From the NCBI RefSeq assembly GCF_010686655.1, contig NZ_JAAGVY010000003.1, positions 141,357-205,356 on the forward strand: DNA of 64,000 bases. Reading direction: 5' to 3'. The translations under genes were made by a program, and so were the position numbers. Below the pieces are notes generated by a model. It was not told the DNA's origin. It was given only the letters and a program-made list of their open reading frames with translations, and did not search any database. Below, piece after piece: positions 54,901 through 62,586 of this stretch (within the stretch, counting starts at the first letter, position 1; each line of letters starts with the position of its first letter). Source of the DNA: Cryomorpha ignava. GTDB taxonomy: Bacteria > Bacteroidota > Bacteroidia > Flavobacteriales_D > Cryomorphaceae.

Positions 54901-55796
54901 GACGGGTCGACGGCGAGCGCATTGGCTATATCATTAAAACTTCCTGAACTATTGTAATTTACAGACCAGGTGATATTAAGCGCATTGTCAAGCTTAATGG
55001 TTCTAAAATCGTAGCCGGTATTGTTTAGCGCGCCACCGGTTACGTAGATATTGCCGGCCCCGTCTCTGGTAAGGTCTGTTATACGATCTATTCCATCGCC
55101 CGTTCCTCCTGAGGTGGTTTGATTTTGGAAGCTCCCTGTCGATGCATCGAGATTTACAATAGAATACTTCCAGCTATTTGGGTCGGTTTGAGTACCACCG
55201 GCGAGTGAAATTGAATTTCCCGAAGGATAAATCTTTGTAATTACATCGTTGTAGTCAACATTATTCCAGCTATAATTCCAGTTCATACTTCCGGAATGGG
55301 TGTACGATAAGGCAAGATAATCGGCTTGATTGGTCAGATTGTATGTGGCTCCGCCTACATAGATCCGATTGTTATCGCCGGTAATAGAAGTTGCCAGATT
55401 GTAAAGCGAGTTTGGGTATGTATATACATCATCCCATAGAAAAGTACCACTAGAACTGTATTTTAAAACCAGCACCTGATACCCGCTGTTGGAAGGATTG
55501 AATGTAGATCCTGCCAGATATACATTGTTATTATTGTCTATAAATAAATCGATTGCAGCATCGTCGTACCCGGCTACGTCGTAGGTTTCGGTCCACAATT
55601 CTTCTCCACGCGGGTTGTATTTGGTGAGAATAACATCGTAATCGCCAAGCGAAGAAAGGGTGGCTCCTGCCTGATATACGTTTTTATTGGCGTCTGTTTT
55701 TACAACTGATTTTAAAAAATAGCTTTGGGTGCCGCGTGTAGTCATCCAATCTTCAAAAACGGTTTGGGAATATGCAGAATTAACCCAGAAAAGCAT
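51930..55796 (-). CDS. Very large secreted T9SS protein with SBBP beta-propeller repeats; signal-peptide frame currently broken
   Basis: 1,288 residues from the first in-frame ATG (55796). Many SBBP repeats are seen in two blocks (~15-420 and ~670-1200), with the pattern D-N-x-N-x-Y-x-A/T-G-x-T, for example IDNNNNVYLAGSTF, DPSGNVYVTGYSE and VDDNDNIYFAGNTR. A region without repeats (~430-660) lies between. The C-terminus is a type A sorting domain (LWPNPSSNQLAVSF, GIFIIKIS). The start at 55796 gives only a partial signal peptide (MLFWVNSAYSQ). A full one would begin at the ATG at 55869, but a (GA)10 tract puts that start one base out of frame. Probably a surface adhesin-like or scaffold protein; function unknown. 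Confidence 0.85.
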   Translation of the reverse strand: MLFWVNSAYSQTVFEDWMTTRGTQSYFLKSVVKTDANKNVYQAGATLSSLGDYDVILTKYNPRGEELWTETYDVAGYDDAAIDLFIDNNNNVYLAGSTFNPSNSGYQVLVLKYSSSGTFLWDDVYTYPNSLYNLATSITGDNNRIYVGGATYNLTNQADYLALSYTHSGSMNWNYSWNNVDYNDVITKIYPSGNSISLAGGTQTDPNSWKYSIVNLDASTGSFQNQTTSGGTGDGIDRITDLTRDGAGNIYVTGGALNNTGYDFRTIKLDNALNITWSVNYNSSGSFNDIANALAVDPSGNVYVTGYSESADNGTNYTTLKYNSSGSQLWAASYNGKANAADTANAIVLDASNQPIITGVSENTANEDFHTIKYSTSGNELWNITYNGVTNGRDNPFDIAIDNAGDVIVAGQSEIGGIYRYTSVKYIERNIVNPPDEENIPSSGYFTENNGQLVKTNGQQASDIKFIGGADYPKVYVQDDKLSYVFHVADSLANDTLHRIDMVFNERKKNPKMRALDKMDFYQNYYLPTVADGKRERVESFKKLISLDVWDNIDLMISHNNKGLKYYLICKPGFSTADLGWKYEGASSVSVNSSGELVLTSSIGFVIMPKGEAYEVNSSGTRIDKSWQPTFSVSGSDASLGIGSFNANNTLVIEIDKGVVQGTGGVASIGNMLWNSHYGSGSESHFNDVVTDSNGQIYICGGTKAGNFPVLIGQQVLADYSGGLDVILLKLNADIVPQWSSYFGGSENANGYAGNDNVKAIALRRFVQDAVLNDVYICGYTNSVDMTIANSGGNADVDPTNNCSSGLCLDGFIAQFDLNGTLHWSTYYGNDGDETLRDIEVDNLGNIYAVGSRNTNTTIVPKSGASNYFSGSGLFLKYNVNKNLEWSNPWDGEVIMSLDIDSDNNVYTTGGTKSDNMPVMNTDPGLPTTTSLYSTGKLDAFVNKFDANGQLQFSSYFGGHCPEAGNSIVVDDNDNIYFAGNTRAEIPDYTCVDNMPLINSISPNSNGYSDFLVKINLSSAAADFLFSSYIGGSNIDGAFPIVVGEPLDYMRVKLAVSNSGILYLTTYSRSGYSQNQFGMPLPTNQPDGFYVKDNLTISANEPNVNLGDNYIAAFNQNMQLIWATYHGSNKYDYCGGVAISENNDRVVVVGTGNHGLNEMDLNTYDGVDYNPSVINDYYQPYIISETTPCAQGVIFGVSEIDIPLSNKHFLESAYKIKLWPNPSSNQLAVSFSKTIQKIEIFDVSGKLVQALTPNSSMFYIDTSLLSAGIFIIKISSEDYVFNEKFIKL

Positions 55797-55803
55797 AGTT
55801 AGA

Positions 55804-55824
55804 AGAGAGAGAGAGAGAGAGAGA
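55804..55824 (-). repeat. (GA)10 microsatellite in the signal-peptide region of the SBBP gene
   Basis: Ten GA units (55805-55824, TC on the coding strand) after one extra A. From the ATG at 55869 the current frame reads MKLLSTIISANPGKTSLSLSL and then ends after ~29 codons. With 11 or 8 units the same start would read through SLSLSLLTMLFWVNSAYS-Q, a textbook signal peptide, into the full protein. The tract is therefore in the position of a slipped-strand phase-variation switch. Confidence 0.85.
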
Positions 55825-55931
55825 TGTTTTGCCTGGATTAGCAGAAATAATAGTAGAAAGTAGTTTCATAATAGGAAGGTTTAATTGATTAAGAGCCCTC
55901 AAGGTACGAAAATGAATTAAACTAAAAGGGG

Positions 55932-55964
55932 GTTAAAACACCCTTTTTGGTTGGGTGTTTTAAC
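55932..55964 (-). promoter_or_regulatory. Inverted repeat upstream of the SBBP gene
   Basis: A perfect 12-bp inverted repeat, GTTAAAACACCC and GGGTGTTTTAAC, with a 9-nt centre, 63 bp before the ATG at 55869. It may be a regulator site or a second terminator for the gap gene. No classic -7 element is seen between it and the ATG. Confidence 0.5.
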
Positions 55965-56106
55965 GGTATTCTTCCGAGCGCGTAGATTCCTTTTTAAATT
56001 AAGGTTGAATTAAAAGATCTCAAAGTTGCCTTTTATTATGGCGCGAGTAAGCAACCCCAAAGGATTTTAAACTCCAACTACTTTGAGGTCAACAATACAA
56101 TTTCAA

Positions 56107-56143
56107 CAAAAAATTCCCACTTTTCTAAGAAAAACGGGGATTT
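56107..56143 (-). terminator. Intrinsic terminator of the GAPDH gene
   Basis: On the minus strand AAATCCCCGTTTTTCT pairs with AGAAAAGTGGGAATTT (with wobbles and one mismatch), followed by TTTTTTG. It begins 22 bp after the gene's stop. The remaining ~140 bp up to 55965 show nothing else. Confidence 0.65.
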
Positions 56144-56165
56144 AATTTTTTACAAAAGGCTTTAT

Positions 56166-57638
56166 CTAATAATAGTGCAGTCTGCGTACTTTGGCAATAT
56201 ATTTAGCCAGTCGGATAACCTGCTTGGTATAACCAAACTCATTATCGTACCATACATACAGCACTACGCTTTTCTTATCATTGTGAATTAAAGTGGCTTT
56301 GCTGTCAAAAACAGAACAGCAGCTGTCGCCAACAATATCGCTCGATACCAATTCGGGTTCAATGCTATACTTAATTTGATTAACTAAATCTCCTTTCAAA
56401 GCAGCTCCTTTCATTACTGCATTTACCTCTTCTACACTTGTGGCTTTATTGAGAGTAAGATTCATAATTGCAAGCGACCCATTTGGAACCGGCACGCGTA
56501 CTGCATTTGCAGTTAGCTTATTAGCCAATTTCGGAATAACTTTAGTAACAGCTTTGGCGGCACCTGTTTCAGTAATTACCATATTCACAGCGGCAGAACG
56601 CCCACGTCTTTCTTTCTTATGAAAGTTGTCAAGTAGATTCTGATCATTTGTGTAAGCATGTACCGTTTCAATATGTCCTTTCTCAATGCCGTATTCGTTT
56701 TCAATTACTTGAAGAACAGTGCTGATGGCATTGGTGGTACATGAAGCTGCGGAATAAATATTTTCATTCTCAATATCCAGATCCTTGTGGTTTACTCCGT
56801 AAACAATATTCGGAATTTCACCACCGGGAGCTGTAAGAATTACTTTGCTGATTCCATTAGATTTCAAGTGAAGGCTGAGCTCTGCGCGATTTCTGAATGC
56901 TCCGGTATTGTCAATTAATACGGCATCACTAATTCCGTAATCCTCGTAGTTAACTTTATCTGGAGATTCTGCTTGAATCATTTTAATTATCTGACCATTG
57001 ATGATCAATGCATTATTTTCGATATCGGCTTGAACAGATCCCGGAAACGGGCCATGAACAGAATCCATACGGAGTAAGTCCGCACGTTTTACGATTTCTT
57101 CGGGAGTAACCTTACGGGTTACAATAGCTTTAAGTCTAAGCTGGTGTCCCTTTCCGAATTGTTGAATCAATTCGCGTGCAGCCAATCTTCCGATACGTCC
57201 AAAACCAAATAAAACCACATCGCGTGGCTCAAATTTCTGGCCGTGATCTTCACCCACGAACCTTCCTATTTTTGACAATAGAAAATCGTGTTTAGAAGCG
57301 TGCTGGTTTTTCTCTTCCATCCATTCTGCCGAAAGTCTTCCAATATCTATTTTGGAAGGCGCCAGATTAAACTCCATAAGGATTCGTGCAAGCTCGCTGG
57401 TTACAAATACATCAATTGGTTTTTGAACCACGTCTGCAGCATATTTGTGCAGACTTAAAACTTCGCTCACACTGGTATTTACCAGGTGGTTACGAAAAAG
57501 AACAAGCTCTACTGATTTGTCATAAAGTAGGTGTCCTACTGCGCTGATAAGTTCTACGGCAGCTTTTTCTTTACTAATCCAGGTTTCGAGCTCCTTGTTG
57601 TAGGTATCTCGTCCTGCGCTCAAAAGATCACTTGACAT
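56166..57638 (-). CDS. gap: Glyceraldehyde-3-phosphate dehydrogenase, long form
   Basis: 490 residues, ~150 longer than classical GAPDH because of an N-terminal helical extension. The Rossmann motif VVLFGFGRIGRLAARELI begins near residue 142. The catalytic Cys is in SAASCTTNAIS (~residue 299). The substrate-binding part is TVHAYTNDQNLLDNFHKKERRGRSAAVNMV, and the C-terminal VVLYVWYDNEFGYTKQVIRL is conserved. This long form is found in Bacteroidota next to or in place of the short one. It oxidises glyceraldehyde 3-phosphate in glycolysis or its reverse. Alone in its transcript. Confidence 0.93.
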   Translation of the reverse strand: MSSDLLSAGRDTYNKELETWISKEKAAVELISAVGHLLYDKSVELVLFRNHLVNTSVSEVLSLHKYAADVVQKPIDVFVTSELARILMEFNLAPSKIDIGRLSAEWMEEKNQHASKHDFLLSKIGRFVGEDHGQKFEPRDVVLFGFGRIGRLAARELIQQFGKGHQLRLKAIVTRKVTPEEIVKRADLLRMDSVHGPFPGSVQADIENNALIINGQIIKMIQAESPDKVNYEDYGISDAVLIDNTGAFRNRAELSLHLKSNGISKVILTAPGGEIPNIVYGVNHKDLDIENENIYSAASCTTNAISTVLQVIENEYGIEKGHIETVHAYTNDQNLLDNFHKKERRGRSAAVNMVITETGAAKAVTKVIPKLANKLTANAVRVPVPNGSLAIMNLTLNKATSVEEVNAVMKGAALKGDLVNQIKYSIEPELVSSDIVGDSCCSVFDSKATLIHNDKKSVVLYVWYDNEFGYTKQVIRLAKYIAKVRRLHYY

Positions 57639-57706
57639 GATTATTAACGTTTATATAAGGTGGTTTGAAATAATTCAACTTTCCAGGCGCACCAAACACA
57701 TTGGGT

Positions 57707-58570
57707 TTAACCCAAATACGCTTTTAGGTGTTTGCTTCTTGACGAATGACGCAATCTGCGAATAGCTTTTTCTTTAATCTGTCTAACGCGCTCGCGTGTC
57801 AGTCCAAAGCGATCTCCTATTTCTTCAAGAGTAAGGCCGTGTTTCATACCAATACCGTAGAAAAGACGAATTACTTCGCGCTCTTTTTCAGTAAGAGTTG
57901 ACAGCGAACGCTCAATTTCCTGAACCAAAGATTCATTTAATAGTTGAGTATCGGCATTTGGTGAGTCGCTGTTTATCATTACATCAAGCAATGACGAACT
58001 GTCATCTTCTGTAAAAGGAGCATCAACAGACACGTGGCGACCACTAACTTTAAGCGAGTCAGCTACTTTTTCTGCCGGTATATCAAGCGCGTTTGCAATC
58101 TCTTCCACGGTAGGTGGACGATCGTATTCCTGCTCTAGCTTGGCAAACATCTTATTTATTTTGTTCAAGCTTCCAACCTGATTTAGTGGAAGGCGAACAA
58201 TACGCGATTGCTCTGCAAGTGCTTGAAGAATAGATTGTCTAATCCACCATACGGCATAAGAAATAAATTTGAAACCACGGGTTTCATCAAATCGTTGTGC
58301 AGCCTTAATCAATCCAAGGTTTCCTTCGTTAATAAGGTCAGGAAGAGAAAGGCCTTGATTTTGATATTGCTTGGAGACAGATACCACAAAACGCAGGTTA
58401 GCGCGTGTGAGTTTTTCCAATGCTGCCTGGTCACCTTTTTTAATTCTCTGTGCCAATTCAACTTCTTCCTCCGCAGTAATCAGGTCCTCACGGCCTATTT
58501 CCTGAAGGTATTTGTCTAATGACTGGCTTTCGCGATTGGTTATGCTCTTGGTAATCTTAAGTTGTCTCAT
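57707..58570 (-). CDS. rpoD: Primary RNA polymerase sigma factor (sigma-70/RpoD type)
   Basis: 287 residues from the ATG at 58570 ([26 protein letters not shown]); the frame upstream to 58618 is not typical. Regions: 1.2 ([10 protein letters not shown]), 2 ([45 protein letters not shown]), 3 and 4 ([24 protein letters not shown]). Region 1.1 is absent, as expected for the Bacteroidota housekeeping sigma. This enzyme would read the TAnnTTTG promoters listed in this window. Confidence 0.95.
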   Translation of the reverse strand: MRQLKITKSITNRESQSLDKYLQEIGREDLITAEEEVELAQRIKKGDQAALEKLTRANLRFVVSVSKQYQNQGLSLPDLINEGNLGLIKAAQRFDETRGFKFISYAVWWIRQSILQALAEQSRIVRLPLNQVGSLNKINKMFAKLEQEYDRPPTVEEIANALDIPAEKVADSLKVSGRHVSVDAPFTEDDSSSLLDVMINSDSPNADTQLLNESLVQEIERSLSTLTEKEREVIRLFYGIGMKHGLTLEEIGDRFGLTRERVRQIKEKAIRRLRHSSRSKHLKAYLG

Positions 58571-58615
58571 AAAATTGTTCCTAAGTAAGGGTTTATAATA
58601 GCGGCTATCAAACCG

Positions 58616-58647
58616 CAAAGATACGTCAATGGTACTTCAAATACAAA
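58616..58647 (-). promoter_or_regulatory. Promoter of rpoD
   Basis: On the minus strand TTTG (58647-58644), a 20-bp spacer and TATCTTTG (58623-58616), 45 bp before the ATG. Fits the consensus well. Confidence 0.65.
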
Positions 58648-58903
58648 CTACCGAATTAGATTTGAGTTTGAAATTCCAATATTAAATATGTAAAGCGACA
58701 GAGTATTAAGTTGCTGCCGCTTTACATTGTTCAAAATAAAATGAGATATGCGTAAAATAAATGATGAATCGATGTTTACGATTTCGGGTATATCTCGCAG
58801 GTTTTTATTTTGAAATTTGGTTCAAAAGACTTTTTAAGGACTATATTTATTGAGTTCGATAGCTGGAATTTTACGCAGTTATCTAACCGTGTCACCAAAT
58901 TTA
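58648..58903. other. Intergenic region between htrA and rpoD, with an inverted repeat
   Basis: No gene. TGTAAAGCGACAG (58689-58701) and CTGCCGCTTTACA (58714-58726) form a 13-bp inverted repeat with one mismatch and a 12-nt loop. No T run follows on the minus strand, so it may be a regulator site or a poor terminator of htrA. Confidence 0.4.
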
Positions 58904-60352
58904 TTACATTCCAAAACCGAAGTAATCAGGCTTTCCATCCGGATGCAATCCTTCAACCAGAACGCCTCCTCGTTTGGAGCTAAGTATCCGGTTTACGTCT
59001 TCGGGTGTGTTTACCGGTTGCTTATCAATTTGCGTTATTACAAATCCTGCACTCAATCCGGCATTTTTTAATTTTCCGCTTTCAAGATCTGTTATTTTAA
59101 CGCCATTTGCAATTTTAAGCCTACCTTTTTCTTCGGTACTCAATGATTCCAATTTGGCACCAAAAATTCTATTGACTGCTTCTTTATCACGTTTCTTTAA
59201 CTCTTTATTTCCGTAGCGGTCTCTCAGCACAACAGTAAACTCTTTGATATTGTTCTTGCGCAGCACTAAAACCTCAATTTCGTCGCCAGGGCGGTACTTG
59301 CCTATTTGCTCCTGAAGCTGAGTAACATTGTTTACGCCAAAGCCTTGCACTTTGGTAATGATGTCTCCTTCTTCAATTCCGGAATCAGCGGCAGCTCCAT
59401 CTGGCAGTAACCCTCGGACGTAGGCTCCTTCCCGGGTTTTTAAATCTTTTTCCTTTGCCAACGCCTGATCTATATTGCTGATGTTTACACCAATATAAGC
59501 GCGCTGAACCAATCCAAACTCAAGTAAGTCGGCAGTAACTTTCTGCACAATGCTTACAGGTACTGCAAAGCTATAACCACTGTACGATCCGGTACGCGAA
59601 GCTATTGCAGTGTTAATTCCCACCAGCTCCCCACGTCCGTTTACAAGCGCGCCTCCACTGTTTCCGGGATTTACCGCGGCATCTGTTTGGATAAACGACT
59701 CAAGCGGAAAAATCTCATCGGTAGGGTTGTAATGCAAGATGTTGATATTTCTAGCCTTTGCACTAACAATGCCTGCTGTAACGGTAGATGTAAGATTAAA
59801 CGGATTGCCCACAGCGAGCACCCATTCTCCTACCTGTAAGTTGTCGCTGTCGCCAAATGTAATGGCCGGAAGATCTGATTCGTCAATTTTCAACAAGGCG
59901 ATATCTGTTGCCGGGTCAGTACCTATTAGTGTAGCCGTATAAGTTCGGTTGTCGTTAGTACTGATTTCAATATTTGCCGCATTGTCAATTACGTGGTTAT
60001 TGGTTACAATATAGCCGTCGTCACTTATAATTACTCCCGATCCGGATGCTTTTTGCTCCTGAGAATAATATTTCTCGCCACCAAAAATCTGGCTCCAGGG
60101 ATTGTAATACTTCTGCGATTGAAAAGTTGTGGTAACGTGCACCACTGCATTTACTGTTCGCTGAGCGGCACTTACAAAATCAATGCTTTCAAGAGGAACT
60201 GATGGACTGGAAGTATAATTAGTAAATTGAATTTGTGGTTTCTCTCCCGAAGAAGACATTTTAAGATCTGAATTTAGAAAAGTAGAATACAAACCGAGGG
60301 ATACGATACCACCGAGAATCGCCACGAGAAAAAATTTAAATAGCTGCTTCAT
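58904..60352 (-). CDS. Periplasmic serine protease Do/HtrA (DegP-like)
   Basis: 482 residues. An N-terminal hydrophobic segment (FFLVAILGGIVSLGLYSTFL) exports or anchors it. The trypsin-like triad is His in IVTNNHVID (~117), Asp in DPATDIALLKID (~147) and Ser in VNPGNSGGALVN (~227). Two PDZ domains follow; the first has AYIGVNISNIDQAL and GAYVRGLLPDGAAADSGIEEGD. It degrades or refolds damaged envelope proteins. Standard length for the family. Confidence 0.95.
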   Translation of the reverse strand: MKQLFKFFLVAILGGIVSLGLYSTFLNSDLKMSSSGEKPQIQFTNYTSSPSVPLESIDFVSAAQRTVNAVVHVTTTFQSQKYYNPWSQIFGGEKYYSQEQKASGSGVIISDDGYIVTNNHVIDNAANIEISTNDNRTYTATLIGTDPATDIALLKIDESDLPAITFGDSDNLQVGEWVLAVGNPFNLTSTVTAGIVSAKARNINILHYNPTDEIFPLESFIQTDAAVNPGNSGGALVNGRGELVGINTAIASRTGSYSGYSFAVPVSIVQKVTADLLEFGLVQRAYIGVNISNIDQALAKEKDLKTREGAYVRGLLPDGAAADSGIEEGDIITKVQGFGVNNVTQLQEQIGKYRPGDEIEVLVLRKNNIKEFTVVLRDRYGNKELKKRDKEAVNRIFGAKLESLSTEEKGRLKIANGVKITDLESGKLKNAGLSAGFVITQIDKQPVNTPEDVNRILSSKRGGVLVEGLHPDGKPDYFGFGM

Positions 60353-60354
60353 TT

Positions 60355-60419
60355 TATCTTTGCTTTAAATTAAAGGTTTCGTCTTTTAAACATTCACTGC
60401 CCGCAATTTCTTACTTTTG
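60355..60419 (+). promoter_or_regulatory. Two -7-like elements upstream of the lipoprotein/dapF group
   Basis: TATCTTTG (60355-60362) and TACTTTTG (60412-60419) both fit TAnnTTTG on the plus strand, between the divergent htrA and the lipoprotein gene. No -33 element is clear for either, so either or both may be used. Confidence 0.4.
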
Positions 60420-60508
60420 TGCTGTTAATTCGTGTTAAGCCTATATACTGCGGAAAACAGAGTTAATTACAGTGCAATTTGCATTCCATTTTGTCCATGC
60501 GTCAAACA

Positions 60509-61297
60509 ATGAGAAAATTTGTCACTTTTATTGCCTTCGTGGCATGTTTAATCCTATTCGCAAGCTGTGAAAACAAACAGGGTGAGACAAATACGGATCA
60601 AGATGAGAAGACGCGCACTTCAATTTTTAAGAAGAAACCTAAACCAGATGCTATTGCCAAGGTTGAAGATTCACTCTCATCGCCCGATCTTACTGCCGGT
60701 ATCGATAGTGCTTATGCCGATTCAACAGATATTTCGAGTTTGCCTGATTCTGCCACAAATGAATTGCCATTGCCAAACGAAGAAACCGAAGTGGAGTGGG
60801 AGTCAACGACAGAAATGAATTCACGTCAAACCGATTCCGAAGAAGAAATTACAGAAGAATGGGTTGAAGAATCGAGCGGAGAAGAGGAGAATGAGTATGT
60901 AAACTACTCAAATAGCGATGTAACGCTTAATAAAGAGCGTATTCTAAAAACCGAAATCGTAAAAGTGAAAATGCCTGATATTCAAGATGAGCGCGACTCT
61001 GTACTAGCGGTTATCGAAGAAAGAATGAGCCTGAATCTCGAGCAAGTCTCGAAGCAAATCGTTGTAGAAAAATGGTTTTCGCCGGTAAACTATCGCGGAT
61101 ATAAATTTAATCGCAGGAAGTTAATGCTCTACGGTGTTGAAAGAGAAACACTTATAGTTATTTATTTCTACCTCGGCGAATATTATTTTGCCGTTGATCA
61201 GAAGATTTACAATTTAGATGAAACGGCTAAAAACGTTTCTTTTGAAAGCGTGAAAGACACGACCCTAACGTATTATTTATTGATGTATGAAAATTAA
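60509..61297 (+). CDS. Acid-rich lipoprotein of unknown function
   Basis: 262 residues from the ATG at 60509; ATGs at 60497 and 60479 are alternatives. The N-terminus MRKFVTFIAFVACLILFASCEN is a lipoprotein signal (lipobox FASC). After Cys a disordered, acidic stretch of ~110 residues (EETEVEWESTTEM, DSEEEITEEWVEESSGEEENE) leads to a folded C-terminal part of ~120 residues (VVEKWFSPVNYRGYKFNRRK, YFYLGEYYFAVDQ). No domain name known. It overlaps dapF by 11 bp, so is probably part of that operon. Confidence 0.8.
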   Translation: MRKFVTFIAFVACLILFASCENKQGETNTDQDEKTRTSIFKKKPKPDAIAKVEDSLSSPDLTAGIDSAYADSTDISSLPDSATNELPLPNEETEVEWESTTEMNSRQTDSEEEITEEWVEESSGEEENEYVNYSNSDVTLNKERILKTEIVKVKMPDIQDERDSVLAVIEERMSLNLEQVSKQIVVEKWFSPVNYRGYKFNRRKLMLYGVERETLIVIYFYLGEYYFAVDQKIYNLDETAKNVSFESVKDTTLTYYLLMYEN

Positions 61298-62069
61298 TTT
61301 CGAGAAATATCAGGGTACGGGCAATGATTTTGTACTTATCGACGATCGTAATGAGGAATTCCCCGAAAACGATATTAAGCTTATTAAGCACATCTGCAGC
61401 GCAAAGTTTGGGGTTGGTTCTGATGGCCTTATGCTCATTAGAAATTCAGCTGACGCTGATTTTGAAATGATTTTCTTCAATCCTGACGGGTCAAAAAGTC
61501 TTTGCGGAAATGGAAGCCGCTGCGCAGTTCATTACGCGCATAAAAGCGGATTTGCTAGCACGAGTGGAACATTTATAACAACAGATGGCGTACATAAATT
61601 CAAGGTTCTTTCGCACGATTTAATTGCCATAGAAATGCGCGATGTGCATAATCCCGAAAAGCATAGCGGACATTGGTTTATCGATACAGGTTCGCCACAT
61701 CTTATTATTCGGGTGCCAAATGCCGATAAGGTTGATGTGCTAAATGAGGGTAGAAAATGGCGCAATGAAGCTGTTTTTATCCCCATAGGAGGAACCAATG
61801 TAAATTTTGTTTCCGTAATTTTAGATAGTGGTTCTTTCAGAGTTCGAACTTATGAGCGCGGTGTTGAAAATGAAACCCTTTCTTGTGGAACAGGCGTTAC
61901 GGCTGTCGGCCTCGCCATGAATCTGGAAGAGAAAGCTGAAAACAGAGCCGAAATAGAAACAAAAGGTGGAAATTTAACGGTTCAGTTTCAGCGCGATGGA
62001 GCACATTTTAGAAATATATGGTTAGAAGGACCAGCCAAATTTGTATTTTCCGGACAGATTGATGCTTGA
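61287..62069 (+). CDS. dapF: Diaminopimelate epimerase
   Basis: 260 residues. It interconverts LL- and meso-diaminopimelate in lysine and peptidoglycan synthesis. The two catalytic Cys are in LCGNGSRCAVHYAH (~residue 72) and ETLSCGTGVTAVGLAM (~200). MKINFEKYQGTGNDFVLID at the start is also typical. It overlaps both neighbours, showing a compact operon with a lipoprotein, a GNAT and mltG. Confidence 0.96.
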   Translation: MKINFEKYQGTGNDFVLIDDRNEEFPENDIKLIKHICSAKFGVGSDGLMLIRNSADADFEMIFFNPDGSKSLCGNGSRCAVHYAHKSGFASTSGTFITTDGVHKFKVLSHDLIAIEMRDVHNPEKHSGHWFIDTGSPHLIIRVPNADKVDVLNEGRKWRNEAVFIPIGGTNVNFVSVILDSGSFRVRTYERGVENETLSCGTGVTAVGLAMNLEEKAENRAEIETKGGNLTVQFQRDGAHFRNIWLEGPAKFVFSGQIDA

Positions 62070-62586
62070 AAACAAAAGAATAAAACTCCGCTCGCTTGAA
62101 ATTGGCGATGTAAACCTGCTTAGCATTTGGGAAAATGACAGGGCTAACTGGAAAGTTTCGCATACCATATCGCCATACAGTAAATATGTCCTTGCCGATT
62201 ACATTAATTCGGTAACAGATGTGTATTCAGACAAGCAGTTGCGATTGGTTATTGAAACCAAGCCAGATCGGGTTTCCGTGGGAACCATAGACCTATTTGA
62301 TTGCGATTTTGCTAATAGAAGAGCCGGTATAGGCATATTAATTGCAGATCCCGATAATAGAGGAAAAGGAATTGGGAGCCAGGTGCTTGACATCATAATA
62401 GACTATTGTTTTGAGGTGCTCAATTTGCATCAGCTCTATTGCAATGTGCTTCTCGACAATCCCAAAAGTATGGCTCTTTTTGAGAAATACGGTTTTCAGA
62501 AAATTGGCGTTAAAAAGGACTGGACTGCGTATGAAGGAAAATTTTACGATGAAGTGCTCATGCAAAAGATAAGAGAAAATGGCTAA
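62062..62586 (+). CDS. GNAT-family N-acetyltransferase
   Basis: 174 residues from the ATG at 62062, inside the dapF 3' end; an upstream start at 62041 adds seven residues without support. RimJ-type motifs: IKLRSLEIGDVNLLSIWE at the N-terminus, the acetyl-CoA loop DPDNRGKGIGSQVLDIIIDYCF, and LDNPKSMALFEKYGFQKIG near the end. Possibly acts on a cell-wall or protein amine; substrate unknown. Confidence 0.85.
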   Translation: MLENKRIKLRSLEIGDVNLLSIWENDRANWKVSHTISPYSKYVLADYINSVTDVYSDKQLRLVIETKPDRVSVGTIDLFDCDFANRRAGIGILIADPDNRGKGIGSQVLDIIIDYCFEVLNLHQLYCNVLLDNPKSMALFEKYGFQKIGVKKDWTAYEGKFYDEVLMQKIRENG

